DNA of 64,000 nt, from assembly GCA_002835545.1 (NCBI GenBank), contig PIZK01000023.1:110801-174800 (forward strand). The letters run 5' to 3'. Below, in pieces: positions 1-9,192 of this stretch; the first letter of the stretch is position 1; the number at the start of each line of letters is the position of its first letter. The DNA is from Alteromonadales bacterium alter-6D02. Lineage in GTDB: Bacteria; Pseudomonadota; Gammaproteobacteria; Enterobacterales; Psychrobiaceae. The notes beneath the pieces were generated by a model. That model was given only the letters and a program-made list of their open reading frames with translations. It did not search any database and had not been told where the DNA came from. Position numbers and translations under genes: made by a program.

Positions 1-81
1 ACAAACATCATGACCAGCATCGGCTAACACTGCCGCTCGTACAAGGCCAACACAACCAATACCCAAAAATGTAACTTTTAT
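1..81 (-). CDS. ugd: UDP-glucose/GDP-mannose 6-dehydrogenase family, N-terminal end only, no canonical start
   Basis: Read on the minus strand from about position 81 to the left edge, the translation is KVTFLGIGCVGLVRAAVLA followed by DAGHDVC. This matches the N-terminal Rossmann strand-loop-helix of UDP-glucose dehydrogenases, which oxidise UDP-glucose to UDP-glucuronate for surface polysaccharides (GxGxxG: here G-I-G-C-V-G). Only about 26 codons lie inside the window. In the place where family members have the initiator ATG there is ATA (79-81), preceded by a plausible GGAAAG ribosome site. Upstream to the in-frame TAA only ATT, ATA and TTA codons occur, with no ATG, GTG or TTG. The family usually has Tyr where this copy has Cys in GxGYVG. 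It may be a start-loss pseudogene or use a rare start codon. The rest of the gene is outside the window. Confidence 0.6.
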   Translation of the reverse strand, partial: MKVTFLGIGCVGLVRAAVLADAGHDVC

Positions 82-158
82 CTTTGATTTCTTTCCATAA
101 AATTTCGCGCTAATTAATGCATGATTAATTTAAAAGTTTGAACTATAGATTTTATTAC

Positions 159-184
159 GGGCTCATTTCTACAGAAATGAGCCC
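159..184. repeat. Perfect 12-bp inverted repeat (hairpin)
   Basis: GGGCTCATTTCT (159-170) pairs perfectly with AGAAATGAGCCC (173-184) around a 2-nt loop. It lies between the divergent ugd-like start and the lapG pseudogene, so it is not the terminator of either. The minus-strand exit sequence is only moderately T-rich. It may be the terminator relic of a lost gene or a leader hairpin. Confidence 0.5.
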
Positions 185-343
185 AGACTAAGCAAAAATG
201 ACAGCGCCGTCACACTTTAATTGAACGAGCAGCAAAGCTGTAACTAAATCTCTTATTTAGAACAGGCTTGAGTCCGCCTAAGAATTATTGCTTGCTACTT
301 TTTTTTTTATTGTTTTATAATTAAATAACTTTAACCGACATGG

Positions 344-985
344 ATGGGCATTACTTTGAAACAAATTGCTGTTCTTGTTGGTTTTTTCGCTTTATTATTG
401 CCATCATTGTCTCAAAGCTCTTGTAATGGGTATTTTTCATCCCACTTTTTCTGAACTTGAGCAACAGTGTAATCTTAACGCTGTATACAGAGCGCAAGAC
501 TGGCAAAAAGTTCTTAATGATAACCGAGATGGTAATGAATGGGTCAAACTTAATCGTATTAAACACTTCTTTAATAAAGAGATAGCTTATCAAGATGATC
601 TTCCACTCTGGGGGAAGAAAGGTTATTGGGCTTCACCATTTGAAACCATTGGCCGCAGCAAAGGAGATTGCGAAGATTATGCCATTGCAAAGTTTTCTCG
701 TTTACTGCGCTTGGTATTCCTGAAGACAAGCTAAGGCTCATGTATTTTCTACACCTGAAAGTTAATTAACCACACGTGGTTTTAATCTATCTAAAAAACC
801 CGACATCTGTACCTTTAGTATTAGATAATAATAATCAACGAGTGTTACCAGCGAATAAAAGAAAAGAGCTTAGACCAATTTATAGCTTTAACGGCAATGG
901 TTTATGTCTTTCAAAAGCTAGAGAGCGCGGGCGAAAAGTAAGTAACAGCAAAGCAGTATCAGCATGGAACAAGTTATTACTTTAA
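344..985 (+). pseudogene. lapG: lapG-like transglutaminase-type periplasmic cysteine protease, disrupted
   Basis: Pieces of one bacterial transglutaminase-like cysteine proteinase (LapG/BTLCP family) lie in order in different frames. An ATG at 344 opens a signal peptide (MGITLKQIAVLVGFF...). That frame runs into a stop near 470 while the continuation (HPTFSELEQQ ... KGDCEDYAIAKF, carrying the catalytic Cys) is read in another frame. Near 703-712 one base appears to be missing, because LGIPEDKLRLMY is in a further frame. That last frame has a TAA at about 767 just before PHVVLIYL, which holds the catalytic His, followed by VLDN with the catalytic Asp. Two frameshifts plus a nonsense codon make a functional product very unlikely. 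Intact LapG cleaves the N-terminus of a LapA-type surface adhesin to release biofilm cells. The intact partner lapD starts 66 bp downstream, the usual lapG-lapD arrangement. Confidence 0.88.
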
Positions 986-1051
986 ATAGAATCAGATAAC
1001 AACAGAATATTAGCGAGTATCCAATAAGCTGGCTAGGTAAAGGACAACAAC

Positions 1052-3064
1052 ATGAAGCAACACGCTAAAACTGCAGGAATCAGTTTACGAACACAGCTAT
1101 ATGGCTTAGTTATCGGCATTGCATTAGTGACATTAATCGGTTCGCTATGGATCAGTATAGAAAATACCCGTAGTTATCTTAATGAACAAATGGAAACACA
1201 CGCTCAAGACACTGCGACGAGCTTGGGACTCTCTATTTCACCTTATATGAACGAAGAAGACGCGGTTATAGTCGAGACGATGGTTTCTGCCATATTCGAC
1301 TCAGGCTACTACAAGTTATTAACCTTAACCGATGTCAATGGCAATGTTATCTTAGAGCGAAATAACCCTACATTTGTTGACGGCGTCCCACAGTGGTTTA
1401 TCGAGACCTTTACATTGTCTCCACCCATTATGCAAACAGAAGTCAACAATGGCTGGAATATTGCTGGTGTATTAGCGCTTCAGAGTCATCCCGGTATTTC
1501 TTATGATAAATTATGGCAGCAGAGTGTAAATAGCACATATTCAGGCTTAATTATTTGCTTTATCGCGCTATTTCTCGCTCATTTAATCCTACGAGAGGTT
1601 CTACTCCCCCTCTCTCAGGTTGAAAAGCAAGCCCAAGCCGTTTGCCGTAAGCAATTTCCCATTATCGCAAACCTGCCGATGACCAGAGAATTAAAAGCGG
1701 TTGTAACTGCAATGAACACTATGGTCAGTAATATACAAACAACATTTGATCAAATGAGCAAGCATGCCGAGAAATTAACTCATGATGCTTTTATAGATCA
1801 TTTGACCAATTTGGGGAACCGCCGTTCTTTTGAAAATCAATTTGACGCTGACAATCAAGAGATGAATTTAAATGATAGTGCCACTTTGGGGATGATTCAG
1901 CTACCTTCTCTATCAAAGATCAATAATGAACTAGGTTATAAAGCCGGCGACGAATATGTTTGTCTCACCGCAGAATTAGTTCAACAACACCTACAAGCGT
2001 TTGGCGGTGCAAAACTTTTCCGTACTGGTGGCGGTTGCTTTTTCTTTATGATAAAAGACACAAGCCAAGATGTTTTACATATGTGTGAACGTTTACAAGA
2101 GCAATTTAGCGCTTTATGCTCTAAAGGTTACCCTGAAGGCTTTGCTGAGATTATTGCTACATCTTATAGTAAAAAAGATAACCTAAGTTCATTACTTGCA
2201 AAGCTTGATACCCTACTAACACAAGAAGGTTCAGCAACAAAAGAAGGTATTGTCTATTCTACTCATCATAGTCATGATATACATGGTTTACATGAATGGA
2301 GTGATTTAATTGATAATTTAGTACAAAGTAATGATGTTAAATTTTCTTTCCAGCCTGTTCTAGCTTCGTCTCAAAGTGAAGTTATCTATTACGAATTATT
2401 TAGCCAGTTTTATTTTGATGAACAAAGTATTGCCAATAATCAACTATTTGCAATGGCAGAACGCTTAAATAAGTCTCAAGAATTAGACAAAATGGTTCTA
2501 ACTAGTCTATCTATGCACGAAAAGTTTTCTTCTGAAACAAAGCTAGCTATCAATTTAACTCATCAGTCTGTTCATGATATCAACTTCAGAAATTGGTTAG
2601 CAAAGTTCTGCGAAAAACATGCAAAAAATTTACCTCACTTAGTCTTTGAGATTAACGAAGATGCAATTCTAGCCTCAATCGAATCCAGCCAAGATTTCAT
2701 TCAGATGATAAAACGATATGATATAGAAATCTGTATCGAGCGGTTTGGCTCAAGCTTTACCTCATTCAAATACCTTAAAGGTTTAGATGTTGATTTCTTA
2801 AAAATTGATGGGTCATATATTCGTGATTTAGATAAGCATCCAGAAAATAATTACTTTATTCAGGCTGTCACCCAAATTGCTCATGGTGTCGGAATCAAGG
2901 TCCTAAGCTCTCATGTAGAAACAGTAAACAGCCTTGAGCTTCTGAAGGACCTTCACTGTGACGGTATGCAAGGTAACCATATTCAACAGACATTCGCACT
3001 AGTATCAAATAATCTCTCTAGTACATGTAAATATTCGCCACTTCAACTCGAATCAAGTCAGTAG
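1052..3064 (+). CDS. lapD: LapD-like c-di-GMP receptor (LapD periplasmic domain-HAMP-degenerate GGDEF-degenerate EAL)
   Basis: A 670-residue inner-membrane receptor. TM1 is at about 16-34, a periplasmic LapD/MoxY-type N-terminal domain at about 35-160, TM2 at about 164-181, HAMP to about 235, then GGDEF-like and EAL-like domains. The GGDEF site is degenerate (R-T-G-G-G-C-F at 324-330) and the EAL motif reads E-L-F (448-450), as expected of a binding rather than catalytic protein. The periplasmic loop keeps G-V-P-Q-W-F (Trp115), the motif equivalent to the Trp that docks LapG in Pseudomonas LapD. In the known pathway, c-di-GMP-bound LapD sequesters LapG and so protects a large adhesin. An AAAGGA ribosome site lies 8 nt before the ATG. 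The frame is intact although the upstream lapG is broken. No LapA-type adhesin or type I exporter lies in the window. Confidence 0.9.
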   Translation: MKQHAKTAGISLRTQLYGLVIGIALVTLIGSLWISIENTRSYLNEQMETHAQDTATSLGLSISPYMNEEDAVIVETMVSAIFDSGYYKLLTLTDVNGNVILERNNPTFVDGVPQWFIETFTLSPPIMQTEVNNGWNIAGVLALQSHPGISYDKLWQQSVNSTYSGLIICFIALFLAHLILREVLLPLSQVEKQAQAVCRKQFPIIANLPMTRELKAVVTAMNTMVSNIQTTFDQMSKHAEKLTHDAFIDHLTNLGNRRSFENQFDADNQEMNLNDSATLGMIQLPSLSKINNELGYKAGDEYVCLTAELVQQHLQAFGGAKLFRTGGGCFFFMIKDTSQDVLHMCERLQEQFSALCSKGYPEGFAEIIATSYSKKDNLSSLLAKLDTLLTQEGSATKEGIVYSTHHSHDIHGLHEWSDLIDNLVQSNDVKFSFQPVLASSQSEVIYYELFSQFYFDEQSIANNQLFAMAERLNKSQELDKMVLTSLSMHEKFSSETKLAINLTHQSVHDINFRNWLAKFCEKHAKNLPHLVFEINEDAILASIESSQDFIQMIKRYDIEICIERFGSSFTSFKYLKGLDVDFLKIDGSYIRDLDKHPENNYFIQAVTQIAHGVGIKVLSSHVETVNSLELLKDLHCDGMQGNHIQQTFALVSNNLSSTCKYSPLQLESSQ

Positions 3065-3072
3065 TTCTCTTT

Positions 3073-3109
3073 GTAGCCTTGGAGGTGCGGTTCTTTACTC
3101 CGAGGCTAC
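3073..3109 (+). terminator. Probable terminator hairpin after lapD
   Basis: GTAGCCTTGGAG (3073-3084) pairs with CTCCGAGGCTAC (3098-3109), a 12-bp stem with one G-U pair. It begins 8 bp after the lapD stop. The following T-run is weak, so termination may be partial. Confidence 0.55.
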
Positions 3110-3210
3110 TGTTGTTGAGATACTTTTTAACCACTCACCCACCCCGATGTATACAATATCCCAATGTCTTGTTAGAGTACTTTCTCTTATTCTGACATGG
3201 ACTATTTGGC

Positions 3211-5982
3211 ATGAACAAAACTATTGCTTCTTTCTTTTTACTCTTTGCATTCTTAAGTTTGACTACATTCTCTAGCTTTGCACAAAAAAGTCCTATTGAA
3301 TATTCTGATATCATGAAGTTTCAAAGTATTAAGCAAACCGTGATATCAGATGACGGCGACTGGGTTGCTTATCAAGCACAACCCGATAGAGGCGATGCTA
3401 TTGGCTATGTCCATAATGCAAATAGTAATACCACGTTTGAGGTAGAGTTAGGGACTAAGCCCGTCTTTAGTGATAACAGCCAATTTGTTGCTTTTATTCA
3501 GCCACCGAGCTTACTTAATCATACTAATGCCACGCCAAAGGAAAGAAAGAAACTTAGCAAGCAATTAGTGGTGCTCAACCTGTCTACTGGAGAGAGAACT
3601 CACTTTAACCATCTTGATAGCTTTCAATTTTCTTCTGGCAGTCAGTATTTGGCCGTGCTAGCTAAAACACCTTCACCAGACAACCAAGAGTCAGGCGACA
3701 AAAGTATCAATAAAAAGAAGAAACTCTATAATAAAGGCGCTATCGGCGATAAACTCGTTGTTATTGATCTACAATCTAACCAATCTCATACCTACCCAAA
3801 TGTCGCAAGCTTCGCTTTTTCTACCAACAAGCAGTGGTTGGCACTGGCAACGTCAACAAAAACTGGTGAACAGAACGCTATTGATGTCATTAATCTAACG
3901 ACCGAACAGCAGCAAACGTTATTCCAAGAGCCAGCCTTGTCAATTGAACAACTCGCGTGGAGTGATAAAGGAACTAAACTAGCGTTTCTAAAAGGTAGCT
4001 ATCAAGAAAAAGTAAAAAAACGTTCACATTCACTGCATATTTGGCACTCAACCAGTCACTTTAAAACAATAAAAACTAACAAAAAAGGTTGGTTTATAAG
4101 TAACAAACATCCACTTAAATGGAGTTTTGACAGTAAACGCGTTTTCTTTGGTTATAGTCCGAGTATTATTAGTAAAACAAAGAGCACTACACTCAGTCAA
4201 AGCCAACTATTTGATGTGAATACCATCCTCGCTAAAAAAGAGATGCAAACTTGGCATCACCAAGATACGACAGTAAAAACTCAGGATAAAGTTGATTACA
4301 ACAAGAAAAATTACGACTACTACCTTGCCAGTGTTAACGTTAAACGCAGTAAAGTAGTACAGCTGGCTGATAAGTCATTACAAGATATTCGAATTGTTAA
4401 GAATCGTCATGCATTAATCGGCATTGATTACCGCCCATACCAACGTCAATCAACCTGGAATGGTTGGTATTTTGATGCTTATCGCATTGACTTAAATAAT
4501 GGCAATAAGTCACTTATTGCAAAAAATATCCAACATGCTGGTGCACTTAAAATCAGTGAAGATGGGCGCTATATCAGTTTTATTAAAGAAGGTCATTTGT
4601 GGGCTTATGATAGCGTTAAACAAAAGAGTAAACAGCTATCAACCGCGCTAGGTCAGATATTCGTTGATGAAAACAATGACCGACCACAACCGGCAAGGCC
4701 TTATGGAATCAAAGGCTGGTTAAAGGGTACTGATAAATTAATCGCTTATGATAAATTTGATATTTGGCAGTTTGACTTTAGCTCTACCAAGGCACTAAAA
4801 CTTACCAGTGGCTTTGGCCGCGAGCATCACCGCCGCTTACGCATCATCAATACTGACAAAGAGCAACCGTTCATCAGTGATAACGACTTGCTGTTATTAT
4901 CTAGTTTTAACACAGACACCAAGCAATCAGGTTTTTTCACCTTAGTCGCCAAGTCGCGCCAATTATCAAAACTGCTTGAGGGTGATCACCGTTATCGCTT
5001 TATCGCTAAAGCGAAGAATAAACCATCGTATGTGTTTACGCGCGAGAGCTACCGCGAGTTCCCAGACCTTTGGTTAGCTCAGTCAAGCTTTAGCAACGCA
5101 CAAAAGATCAGCCAGTTAGGAAAACAAACCACTCCGTATATTTGGGGCGATTCAGAATTAATCTCTTGGCAAACAAACGATGGTGATACTATCCAGGGTC
5201 GCTTAATCAAACCCGATAACTTTGATACGACAAAGCGCTACCCTGTGCTCGTTTATTTTTACGAGAACTACAGCGATCGTTTACACCACTTTACACCAAT
5301 GGTGATTAACCACCGTCCAAACTTTCCATTTTACAACTCTCACGGCTATGTGATTTTTCAGCCAGACATTAAGCAAATCATCGGCCAACCCGGTGACGCC
5401 ATGGTTAAATCTATTGTGCCTGGTGTGCAAAAAATTATTGAGCTTGGTATTGCAGATAAAAATGCAATAGGCCTACATGGTCACAGCTGGGGTGGTTATG
5501 GTACGGCTTACGCTGTGACTCAAACCGATATCTTTAAAGCCGCAGTTTCAGGAGCGCCCGTCTCGAACATGACGAGTGCCTATTCCGGTATACGCTTAAA
5601 ATCAGGCTTAGCAAGACAATTTCAATATGAAACGGGTCAAAGCCGACTCGGTGCTAGTTTATGGGAGCAACGACAGCTATATATTGATAGCTCACCACTC
5701 TTTTTTGCCGATCGGGTGAACACTCCCCTGCTGATTCAGTTTGGCGACGTTGACGATGCTGTGCCTTGGCAGCAAGGGGTTGAGTTGTTTTTAGCCCTAC
5801 GTCGCCTCGATAAAGACGCGATTATGTTGCAATATGAGGGTGAACCCCATCATTTGAAGAAGTACCCGAATAAATTAGATTACACTATCAAAATGAAAGA
5901 GTATTTTGACCACTATCTACTCAATAAACCTGCTCCACAATGGATCAATGAAGGCGAAGCTTTCCGCCCAGCGCCTGATTAA
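3211..5982 (+). CDS. Secreted S9 family (prolyl oligopeptidase/DPP-like) serine peptidase
   Basis: A 923-residue protein with an N-terminal signal peptide (hydrophobic about 7-24, ending near F-A-Q). A long beta-propeller-like region follows, with repeated W/G-rich blades, and then a C-terminal alpha/beta-hydrolase domain from about 660. The catalytic triad is visible: Ser759 in G-H-S-W-G-G, Asp848 in G-D-V-D-D-A-V-P and His880 in G-E-P-H-H. The length and domain order are those of bacterial S9 peptidases that degrade peptides in the periplasm or outside the cell. A lysine-rich insertion (about 160-175) is unusual but in frame. It stands alone between lapD and the M17 aminopeptidase; both peptidases on the same strand suggest peptide scavenging. 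Substrate specificity cannot be read from the sequence. Confidence 0.9.
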   Translation: MNKTIASFFLLFAFLSLTTFSSFAQKSPIEYSDIMKFQSIKQTVISDDGDWVAYQAQPDRGDAIGYVHNANSNTTFEVELGTKPVFSDNSQFVAFIQPPSLLNHTNATPKERKKLSKQLVVLNLSTGERTHFNHLDSFQFSSGSQYLAVLAKTPSPDNQESGDKSINKKKKLYNKGAIGDKLVVIDLQSNQSHTYPNVASFAFSTNKQWLALATSTKTGEQNAIDVINLTTEQQQTLFQEPALSIEQLAWSDKGTKLAFLKGSYQEKVKKRSHSLHIWHSTSHFKTIKTNKKGWFISNKHPLKWSFDSKRVFFGYSPSIISKTKSTTLSQSQLFDVNTILAKKEMQTWHHQDTTVKTQDKVDYNKKNYDYYLASVNVKRSKVVQLADKSLQDIRIVKNRHALIGIDYRPYQRQSTWNGWYFDAYRIDLNNGNKSLIAKNIQHAGALKISEDGRYISFIKEGHLWAYDSVKQKSKQLSTALGQIFVDENNDRPQPARPYGIKGWLKGTDKLIAYDKFDIWQFDFSSTKALKLTSGFGREHHRRLRIINTDKEQPFISDNDLLLLSSFNTDTKQSGFFTLVAKSRQLSKLLEGDHRYRFIAKAKNKPSYVFTRESYREFPDLWLAQSSFSNAQKISQLGKQTTPYIWGDSELISWQTNDGDTIQGRLIKPDNFDTTKRYPVLVYFYENYSDRLHHFTPMVINHRPNFPFYNSHGYVIFQPDIKQIIGQPGDAMVKSIVPGVQKIIELGIADKNAIGLHGHSWGGYGTAYAVTQTDIFKAAVSGAPVSNMTSAYSGIRLKSGLARQFQYETGQSRLGASLWEQRQLYIDSSPLFFADRVNTPLLIQFGDVDDAVPWQQGVELFLALRRLDKDAIMLQYEGEPHHLKKYPNKLDYTIKMKEYFDHYLLNKPAPQWINEGEAFRPAPD

Positions 5983-6150
5983 AATACATTGAGTCTTATC
6001 AGGGCATAAGTATTGACTATGCCCTTTTTACACCGCCCTTAATAATTCCACCAAAAAGTACTTAGATCGGGGTATACTCTATTTATCGGTATTTGCCATT
6101 TATTGGCTAATAACTTAATAATAAAAAACAAGAACAATATAGGAAGTCTT

Positions 6151-7509
6151 ATGTTTCTTAATACTAATATAGCCTCTGGCACCCCATTGTATGTCCTCGA
6201 TAAGAATGACTTTATCACTTGGGAAACAATGCAAGATTCAATGACTATCAATTGGCTAATCAATACTAAGTTCTCAGGCCATGGTGTGTCTATTATTCCT
6301 AATACCGATGGCTCATTACGGTGTGTTATTTTCGTCACTGACACCCCATCGGATCATTTCGCTTGTGGCGATTTAGCCACACAGTTACCAAGCGGACATT
6401 ATGTGTTAAACACCAAACCTGAACTAATCAAAGCCTCTGCTTTTGGTTGGCTTGCCGGTTGTTATCGTTTTACTCGATATAAAGAGAGCACACAAGAGCT
6501 ACCAACGTTAGCGATTAAGGACAGCGCACTAGTTAACGAAGTGACGATTGAAGCCACAGCTACTGCATTGGTTCGAGATTTAGTCAATACGCCTGCCGCA
6601 GATATGATGCCTCAGAACCTTGCCGAAACCGCCCACGAACTGACACGGCAATTTGGCGGTTCAGTCACACAAATCGTTGGTGATGAGTTATTGAGCCAAA
6701 ACTACCCGACGATTCATGCTGTTGGGCGCGCTAGTGTTCATCAACCACAACTGATTGACTTAATATGGGGTGATGATGCTAACCCACAAATCACGCTAGT
6801 TGGTAAGGGGGTTTGTTTTGATAGCGGTGGCTTAGATCTAAAACCAACTGCTGGTATGCGCTATATGAAAAAAGACATGGGCGGTTCAGCTCACGTATTG
6901 GGTCTTGCTCATTTAATCATGGCGAACAATTTACCCGTGCGCTTGCGTGTATTAATTCCTGCTGTAGAAAATGCTGTTTCTGCTAATGCACTACGCCCAG
7001 GTGATGTTATTACAACGCGTAGTGGTCTTACAGTCGAGATTGATAACACAGATGCTGAAGGACGTTTGGTATTATGTGATGCTATCAGTGAAGCAATGAA
7101 TGATTCACCGGAAATGCTTATCGATTTTGCGACACTAACAGGTGCAATGCGTGTCGCTTTAGGCACTGAGTTACCAGGCTTTTTCTCAAGTAATAAACAG
7201 ACAGCCCTTGATTTAATGTCAATTGGTGAGAGCAATAGTGACCCTGTATGGAATATGCCATTACATTCACCTTACAAAAGCCTCTTAAAAAGTGAGATTG
7301 CTGATATGAGTAATTGCGCAGCAGGCCCATTTGGTGGCGCGATTACTGCGGCGCTTTACTTAAAAGAGTTCACCGCTAACCACCCTAATTGGCTTCACTT
7401 TGACATTATGGCTTGGAATAATCGTAAACTCTCAGGCCGCCCAATCGGTGGCGAAGCCTTTGGTGTACGTACTGTATACCATTACTTAGCCCAGAAATAC
7501 GCTAAGTAG
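6151..7509 (+). CDS. Leucyl aminopeptidase family (M17) metallopeptidase
   Basis: Cytosolic M17 aminopeptidase, 452 residues, releasing N-terminal amino acids from peptides with two divalent metals. I chose the ATG at 6151, preceded by AGGAAG with 4-nt spacing, over an in-frame TTG at 6103. The C-terminal catalytic domain shows the metal ligands: Lys219 and Asp224 in the G-K-G-V-C-F-D-S-G-G motif, Asp in K-D-M-G-G, and Asp301/Glu303 in N-T-D-A-E-G-R-L, the family signature. The N-terminal region is shorter and more divergent than in E. coli PepA, so it belongs to the broader M17 family (PepB-like size) rather than PepA proper; the DNA-binding role of PepA cannot be assumed. No signal peptide is seen. 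The gene is apparently monocistronic. Confidence 0.9.
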   Translation: MFLNTNIASGTPLYVLDKNDFITWETMQDSMTINWLINTKFSGHGVSIIPNTDGSLRCVIFVTDTPSDHFACGDLATQLPSGHYVLNTKPELIKASAFGWLAGCYRFTRYKESTQELPTLAIKDSALVNEVTIEATATALVRDLVNTPAADMMPQNLAETAHELTRQFGGSVTQIVGDELLSQNYPTIHAVGRASVHQPQLIDLIWGDDANPQITLVGKGVCFDSGGLDLKPTAGMRYMKKDMGGSAHVLGLAHLIMANNLPVRLRVLIPAVENAVSANALRPGDVITTRSGLTVEIDNTDAEGRLVLCDAISEAMNDSPEMLIDFATLTGAMRVALGTELPGFFSSNKQTALDLMSIGESNSDPVWNMPLHSPYKSLLKSEIADMSNCAAGPFGGAITAALYLKEFTANHPNWLHFDIMAWNNRKLSGRPIGGEAFGVRTVYHYLAQKYAK

Positions 7510-7537
7510 TCAGTCCTTTCTTAAATCAAACTGATTA

Positions 7538-7610
7538 ACCAGGGCCTTTGATACCGCGTGACGCCCTGGTGATCTCTTTATCCAGGGCCTTTGCCACAGT
7601 GTGAGACCCT
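7538..7610 (+). repeat. Tandem pair of imperfect hairpin units sharing CCAGGGCCTTTG
   Basis: The first unit is a perfect 8-bp inverted repeat, ACCAGGGC (7538-7545) with GCCCTGGT (7563-7570). The second copy repeats CCAGGGCCTTTG exactly (7582-7593; first copy 7539-7550) and has a weaker partner, AGACCCT, near 7604-7610. The units lie 30-100 bp after the aminopeptidase stop and may act as its terminator or be a short interspersed repeat. Confidence 0.5.
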
Positions 7611-7698
7611 AATTAGTAACCCCTGAACTACACAGCGCCGTGCAAGTTACTAAAAGTAGATTAAGCTTAGATCATCACTAGTCAATGAGGTTAGTCTG

Positions 7699-9192
7699 AT
7701 GCGTTTGCTTTTGCTTAGTTTGCTATTTCTTTCTCACTCACTCATCGCGCAGGTGTATTGGTCACAAGGCTCGCATCAATTAAAAGATGGCGCGACCAAA
7801 ACTTATGCTGATCGTTCAGCAAAAATTCCGTGGCGAAAACCGTTTGGTGACTTCCTAGATAAAAATGGCACGCCCTACGGCAACACGCCTTTTTCATCAA
7901 CCGTTATTAAAGACATTGATCGTAGCCGGGTCGAACGAATTGATATTTTACCTCTGCTCAAATATTGGGCAAGGCATGAAAATAGTTACCACGGCATCTA
8001 TTTAAAAGGTATTTTAGGCGGTGAAGCATCTTTTTATAGCAGTGAACATCAAAACAAAAAACCCTATATTGAGATCACCACAAACTCGCAACGGCTTAAA
8101 TTCGCCATTACGCGTGATACTAGCTTTCACCCAAGCACCAATAAATCCCTTGGACACTTCGATGTGTTTAGTGTATCTGGCTCAGCGGCGAGCTTATTAG
8201 CTATCGATCCAAGTTTTCAAGCATTATCACTTAAGAATATTTCACGAGCACAGCTGGTTTTGACCACAACAAACAAACAACACAGAGCGATTACATTAGG
8301 TACTTTTGCTGTTGCAGCAATCGACAATAAGCAACAAACAAAATTGGGGATCGCCAAAAATTTTCCACAAGACTTGAAAATCACATCACATCAAGCTGTA
8401 ATTTTTAGTGAAGATTTTAGCGCTAAAACTTCACTATTTAATCGATATAAAACGCCCCGCTGGCGTAAGTTCCTCACTCAGATCCCAGATTATAGCCAGT
8501 ATCAATTAGTTGGTACTCCAATAAATAAATCTAAATTTACCCCATTGCTCACTCAAGCCCTTGAGCTTACCTTCACTCCAAAAGGGTCTTTGGCACTAGG
8601 CGGTATGTATAAATTTAAGCAACTGCTGGGCTATGAGCCGGAGCAGATGTATTTTCGTTATTACTTGCGCCTTGGTGATAAATGGCAGCCACGAGATGGT
8701 GGAAAACTTCCAGGTTTTGCAGGAACTTATAATAAAGGTGGTTGGGGGGGGCGTAAATCTAATGGGTTTAATGGTTGGTCTACACGCGGGGCATATGGCC
8801 TTCCAGCTTCTGCTAATTCAAGTTTTTCAGGCGCAACCCCGATAGGAAACTACGTCTATCAAGCAAAAAGCGATGGAAACTACGGCTACGTCGATTTTTG
8901 GCACGGTACAGCGCCAAAACTTGAACGAAACAAGTGGTATTGCATAGAGCAGTTTGTAAAGTTAAATACTGTTGGCAAAGCAGATGGAGTTATCAGGGCA
9001 TGGGTTAATGGTGTCGAGGCATTTAATAAAACAGACTATGAGTTTAGAAAAACACAGCAACTTAAAATAGAGTCTGTTTGGATGAACTTTTATCACGGCG
9101 GAACAACCAAACCAAATAAAACCTATCGTGTTTACATTGATAATATTGTTATTGCCCATGATTACATTGGGCCTATGGTGATTGGGCGGTAA
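7699..9192 (+). CDS. Secreted polysaccharide-lyase-like protein (PL14-type jelly-roll domain)
   Basis: A 497-residue protein with a clear signal peptide (MRLLLLSLLFLSHSLIAQ). The first half (about 20-230) is an uncharacterised domain with the look of a carbohydrate-binding or spacer module. The second half (about 240-497) resembles the polysaccharide lyase family 14-like concanavalin fold: a strand motif M-Y-F-R-Y-Y-L, then G-G-K-L-P-G-F-A-G, then W-Y-C-I-E-Q-F-V-K-L-N, and a C-terminal V-Y-I-D-N-I-V-I strand. This family includes glucuronan and alginate lyases. The substrate is not readable and no neighbouring gene (TonB receptor, other lyases) forms a utilization locus. GAGGTT lies 8 nt before the ATG. 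The family call rests on pattern recognition only. Confidence 0.6.
   Translation: MRLLLLSLLFLSHSLIAQVYWSQGSHQLKDGATKTYADRSAKIPWRKPFGDFLDKNGTPYGNTPFSSTVIKDIDRSRVERIDILPLLKYWARHENSYHGIYLKGILGGEASFYSSEHQNKKPYIEITTNSQRLKFAITRDTSFHPSTNKSLGHFDVFSVSGSAASLLAIDPSFQALSLKNISRAQLVLTTTNKQHRAITLGTFAVAAIDNKQQTKLGIAKNFPQDLKITSHQAVIFSEDFSAKTSLFNRYKTPRWRKFLTQIPDYSQYQLVGTPINKSKFTPLLTQALELTFTPKGSLALGGMYKFKQLLGYEPEQMYFRYYLRLGDKWQPRDGGKLPGFAGTYNKGGWGGRKSNGFNGWSTRGAYGLPASANSSFSGATPIGNYVYQAKSDGNYGYVDFWHGTAPKLERNKWYCIEQFVKLNTVGKADGVIRAWVNGVEAFNKTDYEFRKTQQLKIESVWMNFYHGGTTKPNKTYRVYIDNIVIAHDYIGPMVIGR

Noticed and set aside
351..593. Minus-strand 80-codon frame over the lapG region
   Set aside because: It is antisense to clear LapG-family protein similarity and has no ribosome site.
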